Both the position numbers and the translations under genes were made by a program. This document shows, piece by piece, positions 46,103 through 55,646 of a DNA stretch of 64,000 nt (the stretch's first letter is position 1; each line of letters opens with the position of its first letter). Location: assembly GCF_004114425.1 (NCBI RefSeq), contig NZ_RDQF01000007.1, forward strand, positions 153,992 to 217,991, read 5' to 3'. The stretch comes from Bradyrhizobium vignae (GTDB taxonomy: Bacteria > Pseudomonadota > Alphaproteobacteria > Rhizobiales > Xanthobacteraceae). The notes under the pieces were generated by a model. That model was not told the origin of the DNA, ran no database searches, and worked only from the letters and a program-made list of their open reading frames with translations.

Positions 46103-47578
46103 TCACAGCCGCAGCACCTTGCCGGGATTCATGATGTTCTGCGGATCGAGCGCCCGCTTGATGGTGCGCATGATGTCGAGCTCGGTCTTCGAGCGGTAGT
46201 GGCTGAGCTCGTCGAGCTTGTCGATGCCGATGCCGTGCTCCGCCGAGATCGAGCCGCCCATCGAGGTGATGAGATCGTTGACGGCCCGCGTGATGGCGCC
46301 CTTGTATTGAGCCAGCGTCTGCTGATCCATGCCCACCGGCCCCATGAACGAGAAATGCAGATTGCCGTCGCCGATGTGTCCGAGCGGGTAGGGCCTGATA
46401 CTCGGGAGAATGTCGAGCACGGCCTTGGTGCCCTTGTCGATGAACTCCGGTATCCGGGAGATCGCCACCGAGACGTCGTAGCTCAGCCCAGGTCCTTCGG
46501 CCCGCGAGGCCTCGGCGACACCCTCCCGGATCCGCCACATGTTGCGCGACTTGCCGACCGTCTGAGCGATCGCGGCATCGAGCACCCGACCAGCCTCGAG
46601 CTGGTCGGCAAGAAACTGCTCCAGCTTCTCGGCCATGCCCTCGGTCCCGTCCCGGCGTGGGCGTGCCGACGACCATTCGAGCAGGAGATACCATGGCGTC
46701 TCCGCCTTCAGCGGATCCTGGGTGCCGGGGATGTGGCGCAGCACCATATCGATCGCGCTGCGGCTCATCAGCTCGCATGAACCGACATTGTCCTCGGACG
46801 CGCTGTGCGCTTCGGACAGGATCTCCAGCGCCGCGCGTGGATCCCGGATCGCCAGCCATGCGGTGCAGACGTCCTTCGGTGCCGGCCATAGCTTGAGCAC
46901 CGCCTTGGTGATGATGCCCAGCGTGCCTTCGGCGCCCATGAACAGGTGCTTGAGGTCGTAGCCGGTGTTGTCCTTCTTGAGCGCGCGCAATCCGTCCCAG
47001 ACCTCCCCGCTCGGCAGGACGACCTCGAGCCCCAGCACGAGGTTGCGGGCATTGCCATAGCGCAGTACCTGCACGCCGCCGGCGTTGGTCGAGAGGTTGC
47101 CGCCGATCATGCACGAACCCTGGGCGCCGAGACTGAGTGGCAGGAACCTGTCGTATTGGCTTGCTGTTTCCTGAAGGGTCTGCAGCACACAGCCGGCCTC
47201 GACCGTCATCGAATAGCCGACGGGATCGACATCAAGCACGCGGTTCATCCGACCGAGCGACAACACGATGCCGGTGTGCGCAGGCCAGGGCGTCGCCCCG
47301 CCCATCAGGCCGGTGTTGCCACCTTGCGGCACGATCGCGATGCCGTGCTCATGACAGAGCCGGACCACCTTCGACACTTCCTCGGTGCTGGCAGGACGAA
47401 CGACGGCGCCGGCACCGCCGACCAGCAATCCCCGCCAGTCCATCACGAACGGCTGCATGCCGTGTTCGTCCTCGATAAAACCCTTCCCGCCGACGATCGC
47501 GCGCAACGCATCGCGTATCTCGGAGGTCAAAGCAGCGGTCGGGATGATGGGATCGGAGGACAGGAAGGCAGCCGGCAT
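46103..47578 (-). CDS. FAD-binding oxidoreductase, GlcD/D-2-hydroxyacid dehydrogenase type
   Basis: A 491-residue flavoprotein of the VAO/PCMH family. The N-terminal FAD domain (about 45-225) has VPQGGNTGLMGGATPW and GGNLSTNAGGVQVLRYGN. The C-terminal cap has GHIGDGNLHFSFMG and SAEHGIGIDKLDEL, residues that bind the hydroxyacid carboxylate and a metal in this family. Likely substrates are D-lactate, D-2-hydroxyglutarate or similar. The start at 47578 follows AGAGGAAAC. The MFS carrier gene upstream on the same strand (gap about 250 nt) may import the substrate. Confidence 0.88.
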   Translation of the reverse strand: MPAAFLSSDPIIPTAALTSEIRDALRAIVGGKGFIEDEHGMQPFVMDWRGLLVGGAGAVVRPASTEEVSKVVRLCHEHGIAIVPQGGNTGLMGGATPWPAHTGIVLSLGRMNRVLDVDPVGYSMTVEAGCVLQTLQETASQYDRFLPLSLGAQGSCMIGGNLSTNAGGVQVLRYGNARNLVLGLEVVLPSGEVWDGLRALKKDNTGYDLKHLFMGAEGTLGIITKAVLKLWPAPKDVCTAWLAIRDPRAALEILSEAHSASEDNVGSCELMSRSAIDMVLRHIPGTQDPLKAETPWYLLLEWSSARPRRDGTEGMAEKLEQFLADQLEAGRVLDAAIAQTVGKSRNMWRIREGVAEASRAEGPGLSYDVSVAISRIPEFIDKGTKAVLDILPSIRPYPLGHIGDGNLHFSFMGPVGMDQQTLAQYKGAITRAVNDLITSMGGSISAEHGIGIDKLDELSHYRSKTELDIMRTIKRALDPQNIMNPGKVLRL

Positions 47579-47788
47579 TTGTTTCCTCTGGCGCATCTTG
47601 ATGTGCACTGCGCACGTGACGTGCGGAGGTATTGTTCACGTTTTGGCCGGGGAGTCTAACGGGAATGTGGTTCGAGCTGGAAGTCGCTCTTTCCAATGCA
47701 GCTTGGGCATCTTGATGCTGTAAGCGGACTTTGCGGCCGACATGACCGTAAAGTGCGGGCGACTGGTGCAACCGCAGTCTTGCGGATC

Positions 47789-47815
47789 GGTGACGCCGCG
47801 GTGTTCGGCGTCACC
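47789..47815 (-). terminator. Hairpin after the MFS gene
   Basis: GGTGACGCCG (47789-47798) and CGGCGTCACC (47806-47815) form a perfect 10-bp stem with a 7-nt loop, 14 nt beyond the MFS stop. There is no T-run, so efficient intrinsic termination is uncertain. Confidence 0.5.
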
Positions 47816-47829
47816 ACCACGATCAGATA

Positions 47830-49119
47830 CTAAGCCGCCGCCGGCTGCAGTTTCGGCTGCCGTGACAGCGCCAGCACGATCAGGGCCGCGAACACGCAGA
47901 GCGCGCCGGCGATGAAGAACGCGGGCAAGTAGCTCTGGTAGACCGTCCGCGAGAAACCGGCGCCGAACGCGGCCGTGCCGGCACCGAGCTGATGGCCGGC
48001 GAAGATCCAGCCGAACACCAAATTCGCGCGCTCGGGGCCGAACTTTTGCGCGGTGAGGCGCACCGTCGGCGGCACCGTGGCGATCCAGTCGAGACCATAA
48101 AACATCGCGAAGACGGAGAGACCGTAGAACGAGAAATCGCTGAACGGCAGGAAGACCAGCGAGAGCCCGCGCAGACCGTAGTACCAGAACAGCAGCCAGC
48201 GATTGTCGTAGCGGTCCGACAGCCAGCCCGACATGATCGTGCCGAAGAAGTCGAAGATGCCCATCGCGGCCAGCAGGCTCGCCGCCTGCACCTGCGGGAT
48301 GCCGAAATCGAGGCACATCGGAATCAGGTGCACCTGCACCAATCCATTGGTCGAGGCGCCGCAGACGAAGAAGGTTGCAAACAGGATCCAGAACGCCGTC
48401 GACTTCGAGGCGTCGCGCAGCGTGCCGAGCGCTACTGCCGTGATCGAGCCGTGGCTCGCGGGCGGGGCGGGCAGGGGCTCGGTGCCGTCGTCACCGAACG
48501 GGCGCAGACCGACGTCGCTCGGCCGGTCGCGCATCGCGAGCAGCACTGCGAGCGCGGACACGCCGAGCATGACGCAGACGAAGCCGAGCGCGAGCCGCCA
48601 GCCGAACCGTTCGGTCAGGCTTGCCAGCAGCGGCAGGAACACGAGCTGGCCGGTGGCGACGCTCGCCGTCATGATGCCGACCACGAGGCCGCGGCGTGCC
48701 GCGAACCAGCGCGTGGCTATGGTCGCGCCCAGCACCAGCGCGGTCATGCCGGTGCCGATCCCGATCACCACGCCCCACAGCGCGATGAGCTGCCAGACCT
48801 CGGTCATGCCGAGCGAGGCTACGAGCGCCGAGACCACGATCAGCTGGGCGGCCAGCGTGACATTGCGCAGGCCGTAGCGGTTGAGCAGGGCGGCCGCGAA
48901 CGGCGCCATCAGCCCGAACAGGATGAAGCGGATCGACAGCGCGGAGGAGATCTCCGCCGTGCTCCAGCCGAACTCCTTCTGCAGGGGAACGATGAACACG
49001 CCGGGCGCCCCGACCGTGCCGGCGCTGATCAGCGCGGCGAGGAAGGTCACGCCGACCATCACCCAGCCGTAGTGGATGTTGCGGCGGGACAATGCTGCCG
49101 CGAGCCAGTTCGAGATCAT
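47830..49119 (-). CDS. MFS transporter (monocarboxylate/oxalate-formate type)
   Basis: A 429-residue carrier with about twelve membrane helices and a central cytoplasmic loop near 190-215. The helix 2-3 loop (APFAAALLNRYGLRNV) is a variant of the MFS motif A, repeated as SGWLSDRYDNRW in the second half. The composition resembles monocarboxylate or oxalate/formate carriers. GAGG lies upstream of the ATG at 49119. With the hydroxyacid dehydrogenase gene downstream it may form an uptake-and-oxidation pair; this is inference. Confidence 0.88.
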   Translation of the reverse strand: MISNWLAAALSRRNIHYGWVMVGVTFLAALISAGTVGAPGVFIVPLQKEFGWSTAEISSALSIRFILFGLMAPFAAALLNRYGLRNVTLAAQLIVVSALVASLGMTEVWQLIALWGVVIGIGTGMTALVLGATIATRWFAARRGLVVGIMTASVATGQLVFLPLLASLTERFGWRLALGFVCVMLGVSALAVLLAMRDRPSDVGLRPFGDDGTEPLPAPPASHGSITAVALGTLRDASKSTAFWILFATFFVCGASTNGLVQVHLIPMCLDFGIPQVQAASLLAAMGIFDFFGTIMSGWLSDRYDNRWLLFWYYGLRGLSLVFLPFSDFSFYGLSVFAMFYGLDWIATVPPTVRLTAQKFGPERANLVFGWIFAGHQLGAGTAAFGAGFSRTVYQSYLPAFFIAGALCVFAALIVLALSRQPKLQPAAA

Positions 49120-49229
49120 TGGGCCTCGTTGTTGTTGGCGGTCCATGCCGGATCCGCGTCATGCTTCCAATCTGGCATAAAGAAGGGAAGTCTGAAATGC
49201 CAGACTTCCCTTAATTTCGGACATCGGTC

Positions 49230-50426
49230 CTAGTGCGCCAGCCGCTCCACTGCGATCGCTGTCGCTTCACCACCGCCGATGCAGAGCGCGGCGACACCGC
49301 GCTTGAGGTTCTGCGCCTCGAGCGCGTGCAGCAGCGTCACGATCAGCCGCGCGCCGGTCGCGCCGATGGGATGGCCGAGCGCGCAGGCGCCGCCGTTGAT
49401 ATTGAGCTTGTCGCGGGGAATGCCGAGATCGCGCTGCGCTGCCATCGCCACCACCGCGAAGGCCTCGTTGATCTCGAACAGGTCGACATCGGAGGCAGCC
49501 CAGCCGACCTTGTCCAGGAGCTTGCGGATCGCCGGGATCGGCGCCGTCGTGAACCATTGCGGTTCCTGACTGTGGGTGGCGTGGCCCTTGATCTCTGCGA
49601 GAACAGGCAGACCGTTGCGATCGGCCAGCGACCGTTTCGTCAGCACCAGCGCGGCAGCGCCGTCGGCATTGGCGGACGAGGCGGCCGGCGTGATGGTGCC
49701 GTTGGCGCGGAACGCCGGCTTCAGGCCGGGGATCTTGGCGGGATCGACCTTGAGCGGATGCTCGTCATTGGCGATCACGCGGGGACCCGCTTTCTCGGTG
49801 AGCGTGACCGGCGCGATCTCGGCCTTGAACGCGCCGCCCTCGACCGCCTTGCGCGCGCGGCTCAGCGTTTCCATTGCGTAAGCGTCCTGATCCTTGCGGG
49901 TGAACTGATAGGCCTCCGCGGTCGCCTCGCCGAAATCGCCCATGGAACGGCCGGTCTCATAGGCGTCCTCGAGGCCGTCCATCATCATGTGGTCGATGAT
50001 ACGGTCGTGGCCGACGCGATAGCCGCCGCGCGCCTTGGCCAGCAGATAGGGCGCGTTGCTCATGCTCTCCATGCCGCCGGAGACGACGATGTCGGCCGAT
50101 CCCGCACGGATGATGTCGTGCGCCAGCATGGTCGCCTTCATGCCGGAGCCGCAGACCTTGTTGACCGTGGTGGCGCCAGTGGCATCGGGGAGACCGGCGC
50201 TGCGTGCCGCCTGCCGCGCCGGCGCCTGGCCTTGTCCGGCCGGTAGGACGCAGCCCATGAAGACCTCGTCGACCTTCTCGGGCGCGAGCTTGGCACGCTC
50301 CAGCGCCGCCCCAATCACGTGCGATCCGAGCTTGTGCGCGGGAAGCGGTGACAGTTCGCCCATGAAGCGACCGAGCGGGGTGCGTGCGGCGGAGACGATG
50401 ACGACGGGATCGGCGGCTTCGGCCAT
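49230..50426 (-). CDS. Acetyl-CoA C-acyltransferase (thiolase)
   Basis: A 398-residue classical thiolase. The nucleophilic Cys is in NKVCGSGMKA (about 90), the His in GGACALGHPIGATGAR (about 350) and the second Cys in AALCIGGGEATA (about 380). It makes or cleaves acetoacetyl-CoA or 3-ketoacyl-CoA. The ATG at 50426 has AGGGAG upstream. A palindrome 39 nt upstream may be its operator. A repeat separates it from the enoyl-CoA hydratase gene on the same strand. Confidence 0.93.
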   Translation of the reverse strand: MAEAADPVVIVSAARTPLGRFMGELSPLPAHKLGSHVIGAALERAKLAPEKVDEVFMGCVLPAGQGQAPARQAARSAGLPDATGATTVNKVCGSGMKATMLAHDIIRAGSADIVVSGGMESMSNAPYLLAKARGGYRVGHDRIIDHMMMDGLEDAYETGRSMGDFGEATAEAYQFTRKDQDAYAMETLSRARKAVEGGAFKAEIAPVTLTEKAGPRVIANDEHPLKVDPAKIPGLKPAFRANGTITPAASSANADGAAALVLTKRSLADRNGLPVLAEIKGHATHSQEPQWFTTAPIPAIRKLLDKVGWAASDVDLFEINEAFAVVAMAAQRDLGIPRDKLNINGGACALGHPIGATGARLIVTLLHALEAQNLKRGVAALCIGGGEATAIAVERLAH

Positions 50427-50750
50427 GATGGAACTCCCTGGCGGTGGCAAGGTAAGATTACGGTCATCATATGATGCGGCGCAAAAATTGCAATCGCGCG
50501 AAGGATGAGAAAATGTCGTGGTCCGGATGAGATTTGGTCGTGCGATTTGAGAAGCGTATCGACGCCGGCGCTTCGGCGTGAGCGTAGCCGTCGCCTCACA
50601 CTCCGCTGTCATTGCCCGCGAAGGCGGGCAATCCAGTACTCCAGAGGCCATCGTGTTAAGCCGAGATGCCGCGGCGTACCGGACGCCCCGTCAAGCCGGG
50701 GGCATGACACCTCTAGCTTGGAGGGAGCCTCTTCACTCCAGAACCAAGGC
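50427..50750. other. Intergenic region with operator-like palindrome and repeat remnants
   Basis: This 324-nt gap holds the thiolase promoter region, the palindrome at 50465-50476, and a structured block at about 50605-50708. That block includes a perfect 9-bp hairpin ATTGCCCGC (50611-50619) / GCGGGCAAT (50624-50632) and the ends CTGTCATTGC and GGCATGACA, a decayed member of the GTCATTGC-type repeats. No gene is visible. Confidence 0.6.
50465..50476. promoter_or_regulatory. Palindrome upstream of the thiolase gene
   Basis: CATCATATGATG is a perfect 12-bp palindrome, 39 nt before the thiolase start. Its position suits a repressor site; the regulator is unknown, though a TetR gene lies 1.8 kb away. 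Confidence 0.35.
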
Positions 50751-51521
50751 TTACCGCTTCCGGTTCACGAAGGCCTGCATCAGCCGCGTCGGCTCGTCCG
50801 TCAAGAACGATTCGCCGAACACCTTCACGCTCAGATTCACCGATTCCGTCAGCGGCAGTTCTTCCCACTGCCGCAGCAGTGCCTTCTGCGAGCGCAGCGC
50901 CTCAGGGCCGCAGGCGAGCAGCGCCTTCACGACATGCTCCACCTCGGCATCCAGCTCGCCGGGCGCGGCGACCTTGTCGACCAGGCCCCAGGCCAGCGCG
51001 GTCGGAGCATCGATGTTCTCCGCCGTCATCACCAGCCACCGCGCGCGGGCCCAGCCGATCAGGCGGGGCAAGAGCGCCGCATGGATTACCGAGGGAATGC
51101 CGACGCGCACCTCGGGCATGCCGAAATGCGCATCATGTGCAGCGATCCGGACGTCGCAGGCCGCCGCCACTTCGAGCCCGCCACCGAGGCACCAGCCGGG
51201 CATGCGCGCGATGACCGGGGCAGGGAACTGGCGGACCGCCTCGCAGAGATCGCGCAGGCGGCTGATGAAGGCCTCGGCCGATTTCTGGCCGAGCTTCGCC
51301 ATCTCCTTGATATCCGCCCCTCCGATCATGCTCTTCTCGCTCTCGCCGCGCAGCACCACGACGCGGATGCTGCGGTCGGAGCTGAGCTGCTGGAGGCCTT
51401 CGCGCACGGCGTCGATCACCGGCGAGCCGAGAATGTTCAGCGAGCCGGCGTTGCAGATTGCGACATGGACGACGCCACGCGCATCGCGCGTCACGCTGCA
51501 GTGGTGGTTGAGCATTTCCAT
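50751..51521 (-). CDS. Enoyl-CoA hydratase/isomerase family protein
   Basis: A 256-residue crotonase-fold protein. The oxyanion-hole regions are visible: SMIGGADIKEMA (about 63-74) and PGWCLGGGLEVAAACDVRIA (in part WCLGGGLEVA, about 106-115). The usual catalytic Glu pair is not obvious, with MPEVRVGIPSV carrying one Glu, so hydratase, isomerase or another crotonase activity is possible. The frame is open to 51587; the ATG at 51521 gives the family N-terminus. It lies upstream of the thiolase gene on the same strand. Confidence 0.83.
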   Translation of the reverse strand: MEMLNHHCSVTRDARGVVHVAICNAGSLNILGSPVIDAVREGLQQLSSDRSIRVVVLRGESEKSMIGGADIKEMAKLGQKSAEAFISRLRDLCEAVRQFPAPVIARMPGWCLGGGLEVAAACDVRIAAHDAHFGMPEVRVGIPSVIHAALLPRLIGWARARWLVMTAENIDAPTALAWGLVDKVAAPGELDAEVEHVVKALLACGPEALRSQKALLRQWEELPLTESVNLSVKVFGESFLTDEPTRLMQAFVNRKR

Positions 51522-51646
51522 CGTGGTATCTCGAAAGGCTTTCGTGGACGCGCAAGCTGCCCTGGTCGGGATCACTTCCGAGCCCAAACGACCGGTTTGT
51601 CAAGCGGGCGGTAGGGCGGAGTTGCTAACGCGAAATCCGTGGCATA

Positions 51647-51664
51647 GTATGATATATATCATAC
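51647..51664. promoter_or_regulatory. Perfect 18-bp palindrome before the thioesterase gene
   Basis: GTATGATATATATCATAC is perfectly self-complementary and lies 12 nt before the PaaI-type ATG, next to the binding site AAAGGGG. An AT-rich exact palindrome at this place is a strong operator candidate, probably for a TetR- or MarR-type repressor. The TetR gene following the thioesterase is the nearest candidate. Confidence 0.6.
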
Positions 51665-51676
51665 AAAGGGGTAGCC

Positions 51677-52204
51677 ATGGCGGACATCGATCAACTCGAC
51701 CTGTTTTCACCGGCCCAGCGGCGCGAGCGCGTGGTGGATTGGCAGGTGCCTGCGCCGGTTGCGAGAGTTGTCATGGGGCTGTCGGGCATGGACGCGATGC
51801 TGGGGATTCGCGACGGTCGTCTGCCGCCGCCGCCCTTCGCGAAACTGATAGGGTTCACCATGGCCGTGGTCGAGCCGGGCCGGATCGTCATGGAACTGGA
51901 GCCGCGCGAGGATCTCGAAAACACCATCGGTCTGCTCCATGGCGCGACCGCAGCGGCGCTGCTCGATACGGCCATGGGATGTGCACTCTCGACCCGGCTC
52001 GAGGCCGGGCAAAGCTCGGTGACCCTCGATCTGAAGCTGACCTACTTGCGCCCACTGTCGGTTCGATCCGGGCTGATCTCGGCCGAAGGCAAGATCGTCA
52101 AGCTGGGCCGCCAGACCAGCTACACTGAAGGCTTCGTCCGCGACGGTAAGGGAGCCCTCGCGGTGCATGCAACTGCAACCTTCTCCATGATCGGCAACAA
52201 CTAA
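51677..52204 (+). CDS. PaaI-family hotdog thioesterase
   Basis: A 175-residue hotdog-fold acyl-CoA thioesterase. The conserved LLHGATAAALLDTAMGCALST segment (in part LLHGATAAALLDTAMG, about 94-109) carries the active-site region, with the Asp at the start of the long helix. The later LKLTYLRPL is the usual strand. It hydrolyses an acyl- or aryl-CoA; substrate unknown. The N-terminal 35 residues are an extension beyond the minimal hotdog fold. It is followed 64 nt later by a TetR gene on the same strand. Confidence 0.87.
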   Translation: MADIDQLDLFSPAQRRERVVDWQVPAPVARVVMGLSGMDAMLGIRDGRLPPPPFAKLIGFTMAVVEPGRIVMELEPREDLENTIGLLHGATAAALLDTAMGCALSTRLEAGQSSVTLDLKLTYLRPLSVRSGLISAEGKIVKLGRQTSYTEGFVRDGKGALAVHATATFSMIGNN

Positions 52205-52268
52205 ACATGAATTAATGCATCGTTCGGGTGGCTTTCGTGTTATGAGATGATCTCCGACATTCAATGAG

Positions 52269-52895
52269 ATGCGCATGCGCTATTCCCGGGAACACAAGCA
52301 GGAAACCCACGATCGGATCGTGAAGAAGGCCTCCGTGCGGCTGCGCGAGAAGGGCGCCCACGGCATCGGCGTCGCCGACCTCATGAAGGAGGCGGGCCTG
52401 ACCCATGGCGGCTTCTACGCGCATTTCGATTCCCGGGAGGCGCTGGTGATCGAGGCCTTTGGCTATGCCATGGACCGCTCGATGGAGCACTGGCGCAAGC
52501 TCGCGGGCGAGGCCGCTCCTGAAAAGCGGCTGGCGCTGATTGCGGAGAGCTACCTCTCAACGCTGCACCGCGACAATCCCGGTCATGGCTGCTCGATCCC
52601 CTCGCTTGGCGCCGAGATTGCCCGCGAGAGCCCAAAGACGCGCAAGGCCTTCGCCGGCAAGCTCGACGAGATGATCGAGATGATGACCGACTACATCCCG
52701 AACATGCCGCGCAAGGCCGCCCGTAAGCAGGCCATCGCGACGCTGGCCACGATGGCCGGCACCGTGCTGCTGGCGCGCATTGCCGGCTCCAGCGAACTGT
52801 CCGACGAGGTGCTGAAGGCGGGCCGGGACAGCGCGCTCGATGGCGCAAAGCGCGAGCCGAAGGCGACGGCCGCGAAGAAGGCGAAGCAGGGTTAG
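52269..52895 (+). CDS. TetR/AcrR-family transcriptional regulator
   Basis: A 208-residue repressor with the TetR helix-turn-helix at about 10-56 (IVKKASVRLREKGAHGIGVADLMKEAG in part: GIGVADLMKEAGLTHGGFYAHF). A helical ligand domain follows, and the end is a Lys/Ala-rich tail. A second ATG two codons on is an equal start. It follows the thioesterase gene and may bind the 18-bp palindrome at 51647-51664; the effector is likely an acyl-CoA or aromatic compound. Confidence 0.88.
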   Translation: MRMRYSREHKQETHDRIVKKASVRLREKGAHGIGVADLMKEAGLTHGGFYAHFDSREALVIEAFGYAMDRSMEHWRKLAGEAAPEKRLALIAESYLSTLHRDNPGHGCSIPSLGAEIARESPKTRKAFAGKLDEMIEMMTDYIPNMPRKAARKQAIATLATMAGTVLLARIAGSSELSDEVLKAGRDSALDGAKREPKATAAKKAKQG

Positions 52896-52930
52896 CTGGG
52901 ATGCCGTAGGGCGCGCAGAGGCACTTGCGC

Positions 52931-52976
52931 CGTGCCCACCGTCTCTCCGCGATGTCAGCAGAAGGGGGTGGGCACG
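52931..52976. terminator. Inverted repeat between convergent TetR and LysR genes (family B)
   Basis: CGTGCCCACC (52931-52940) and GGTGGGCACG (52967-52976) are perfect 10-bp arms with a 26-nt spacer. It lies between two converging genes, so a bidirectional terminator is plausible. The arms match those of the hairpin at 29932-29964. Confidence 0.55.
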
Positions 52977-53015
52977 CTATGAGTCGCGCATTCGCGTGTC
53001 TCATCGCTTTCCTAC

Positions 53016-53924
53016 TCACCTTCCCGCAAACAGCGTCCGTTCGCGCTCGACAATCTCCGAGATGTAATCCGCCACGGCCCTGATCCGCGCGAGGTCCTTG
53101 CTGTCGGCGTGCATCAGCATCCAGAACGTGCGGGTGATCGAGATCTCCTCCGGCAGCACGCCCCTGAGCTGCGGATAGTCGCTCGCCATGAAATGCGGCA
53201 GCACGGCGATGCCGAAGCCCGAGAGCGTGGCGTTGAGCTGAGCAATCAGATTGGCGCTGCGAAAGCGCGCGGAGATTCGCGGCGACACCTGCGGCAGATA
53301 GTCGAGCTCCGGCGTGAACAAGAGTTCCTCGATGTAACCGACGAAGCGGTGCTGCACCAAATCCTGCCGGGAGATGATCTCAGGGAAGCGGTCGAGATAG
53401 GCGGGGGCGGCATAGAGCCCGAGGCGGTAGTCGAGCAGCTTGCGGCCGACGATGCGGCCTTCCTTCGGCATGGTCAGGCTGATGGCGATGTCGGCCTCGC
53501 GCTTGGAGAGACTGAATAGCCGCGCGGTGGCCACAAGTTGCAGATCGAGATCGGGATACCGGTCGGCGAACGGTGCCAGCCGCGGCGCGAGGAAGGCGGT
53601 GCCGAAGCCATCAGGGGCGCCGATCCGCACCGTGCCGGTCAGCCGCGCCACGGAGCCGCCGACCTGCTCCTGGTTGGCGACGATGGTCGATTCCATGGCT
53701 TCCGCGCTGTCGGCGACGCGCTGACCGGCCTCGGTGAGGAGGTAGCCGGTCTTGCGCCGATCAAACAGCTTGGCGGAGAGGTGCTTCTCCAGCCGGTCGA
53801 CGCGCCGGATCACCGTGGCATGATCGACCCCGAGCTGTTTTGCCGCAGCCGACACCGAGCCGCCCCGCACGATGGCCAGCACGAAGCGGAAGTCGTCCCA
53901 GTCGATAGCGCCTTGATCCAGCAT
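53016..53924 (-). CDS. LysR-family transcriptional regulator of the valine operon (putative)
   Basis: A 302-residue LysR regulator. The helix-turn-helix is at about 8-65 (FVLAIVRGGSVSAAAKQLGVDHATVIRRVDRLEKHL in part: SVSAAAKQLGVDHATVIRR) and the effector domain runs from about 90 to 295. It diverges from mmsA, whose ATG is about 100 nt away. I place the start at 53924, the usual distance before the HTH; a Met at 53945 with GAGATA upstream is an alternative. Context suggests control by a valine catabolite. Confidence 0.88.
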   Translation of the reverse strand: MLDQGAIDWDDFRFVLAIVRGGSVSAAAKQLGVDHATVIRRVDRLEKHLSAKLFDRRKTGYLLTEAGQRVADSAEAMESTIVANQEQVGGSVARLTGTVRIGAPDGFGTAFLAPRLAPFADRYPDLDLQLVATARLFSLSKREADIAISLTMPKEGRIVGRKLLDYRLGLYAAPAYLDRFPEIISRQDLVQHRFVGYIEELLFTPELDYLPQVSPRISARFRSANLIAQLNATLSGFGIAVLPHFMASDYPQLRGVLPEEISITRTFWMLMHADSKDLARIRAVADYISEIVERERTLFAGR

Positions 53925-53958
53925 TTTCGCACATCTATGGTGCATTATCTCAGACTTG

Positions 53959-53987
53959 AATCCTATAAAATGCAGGTCAATAGGATT
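53959..53987. promoter_or_regulatory. Inverted repeat in the LysR-mmsA divergent promoter
   Basis: AATCCTAT (53959-53966) and ATAGGATT (53980-53987) are perfect 8-bp arms separated by 13 nt. The site lies 40-68 nt before the mmsA ATG and 35 nt before the LysR start. Size and place fit a LysR-type recognition site. Confidence 0.5.
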
Positions 53988-54026
53988 TGTCAAAGCGACC
54001 ACGCTCGGCCTGAAGGAGATCATTCC

Positions 54027-55523
<1,497 letters not shown>

Positions 55524-55533
55524 TCTCCTCAGC

Positions 55534-55621
55534 CGTCATTGCGGGGAGCCCTTGCGACGAAGCAATCCAGACTATCTCTGCGGAGGGATGCTGGATTTGC
55601 TTCGCTGCGCTCGCAATGACG
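55534..55621. repeat. Intergenic palindromic repeat, family A copy 2
   Basis: Outer arms CGTCATTGC (55534-55542) and GCAATGACG (55613-55621) enclose GACGAAGCAATCCAGA and CTGGATTTGCTTCGCTGCGC, which pair with one another. It fills the gap between mmsA and the acyl-CoA dehydrogenase gene and matches the repeat at 18212-18328, without the nested hairpin. Confidence 0.85.
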
Positions 55622-55646
55622 ATGGAGTGAAAGGGTAGGCGGCAGC

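Noticed and set aside
47636..47743. Short minus-strand frame (35 codons) after the MFS gene
   Set aside because: No ribosome binding site and no hydrophobic or conserved feature; it reads through the region of the MFS 3' hairpin.
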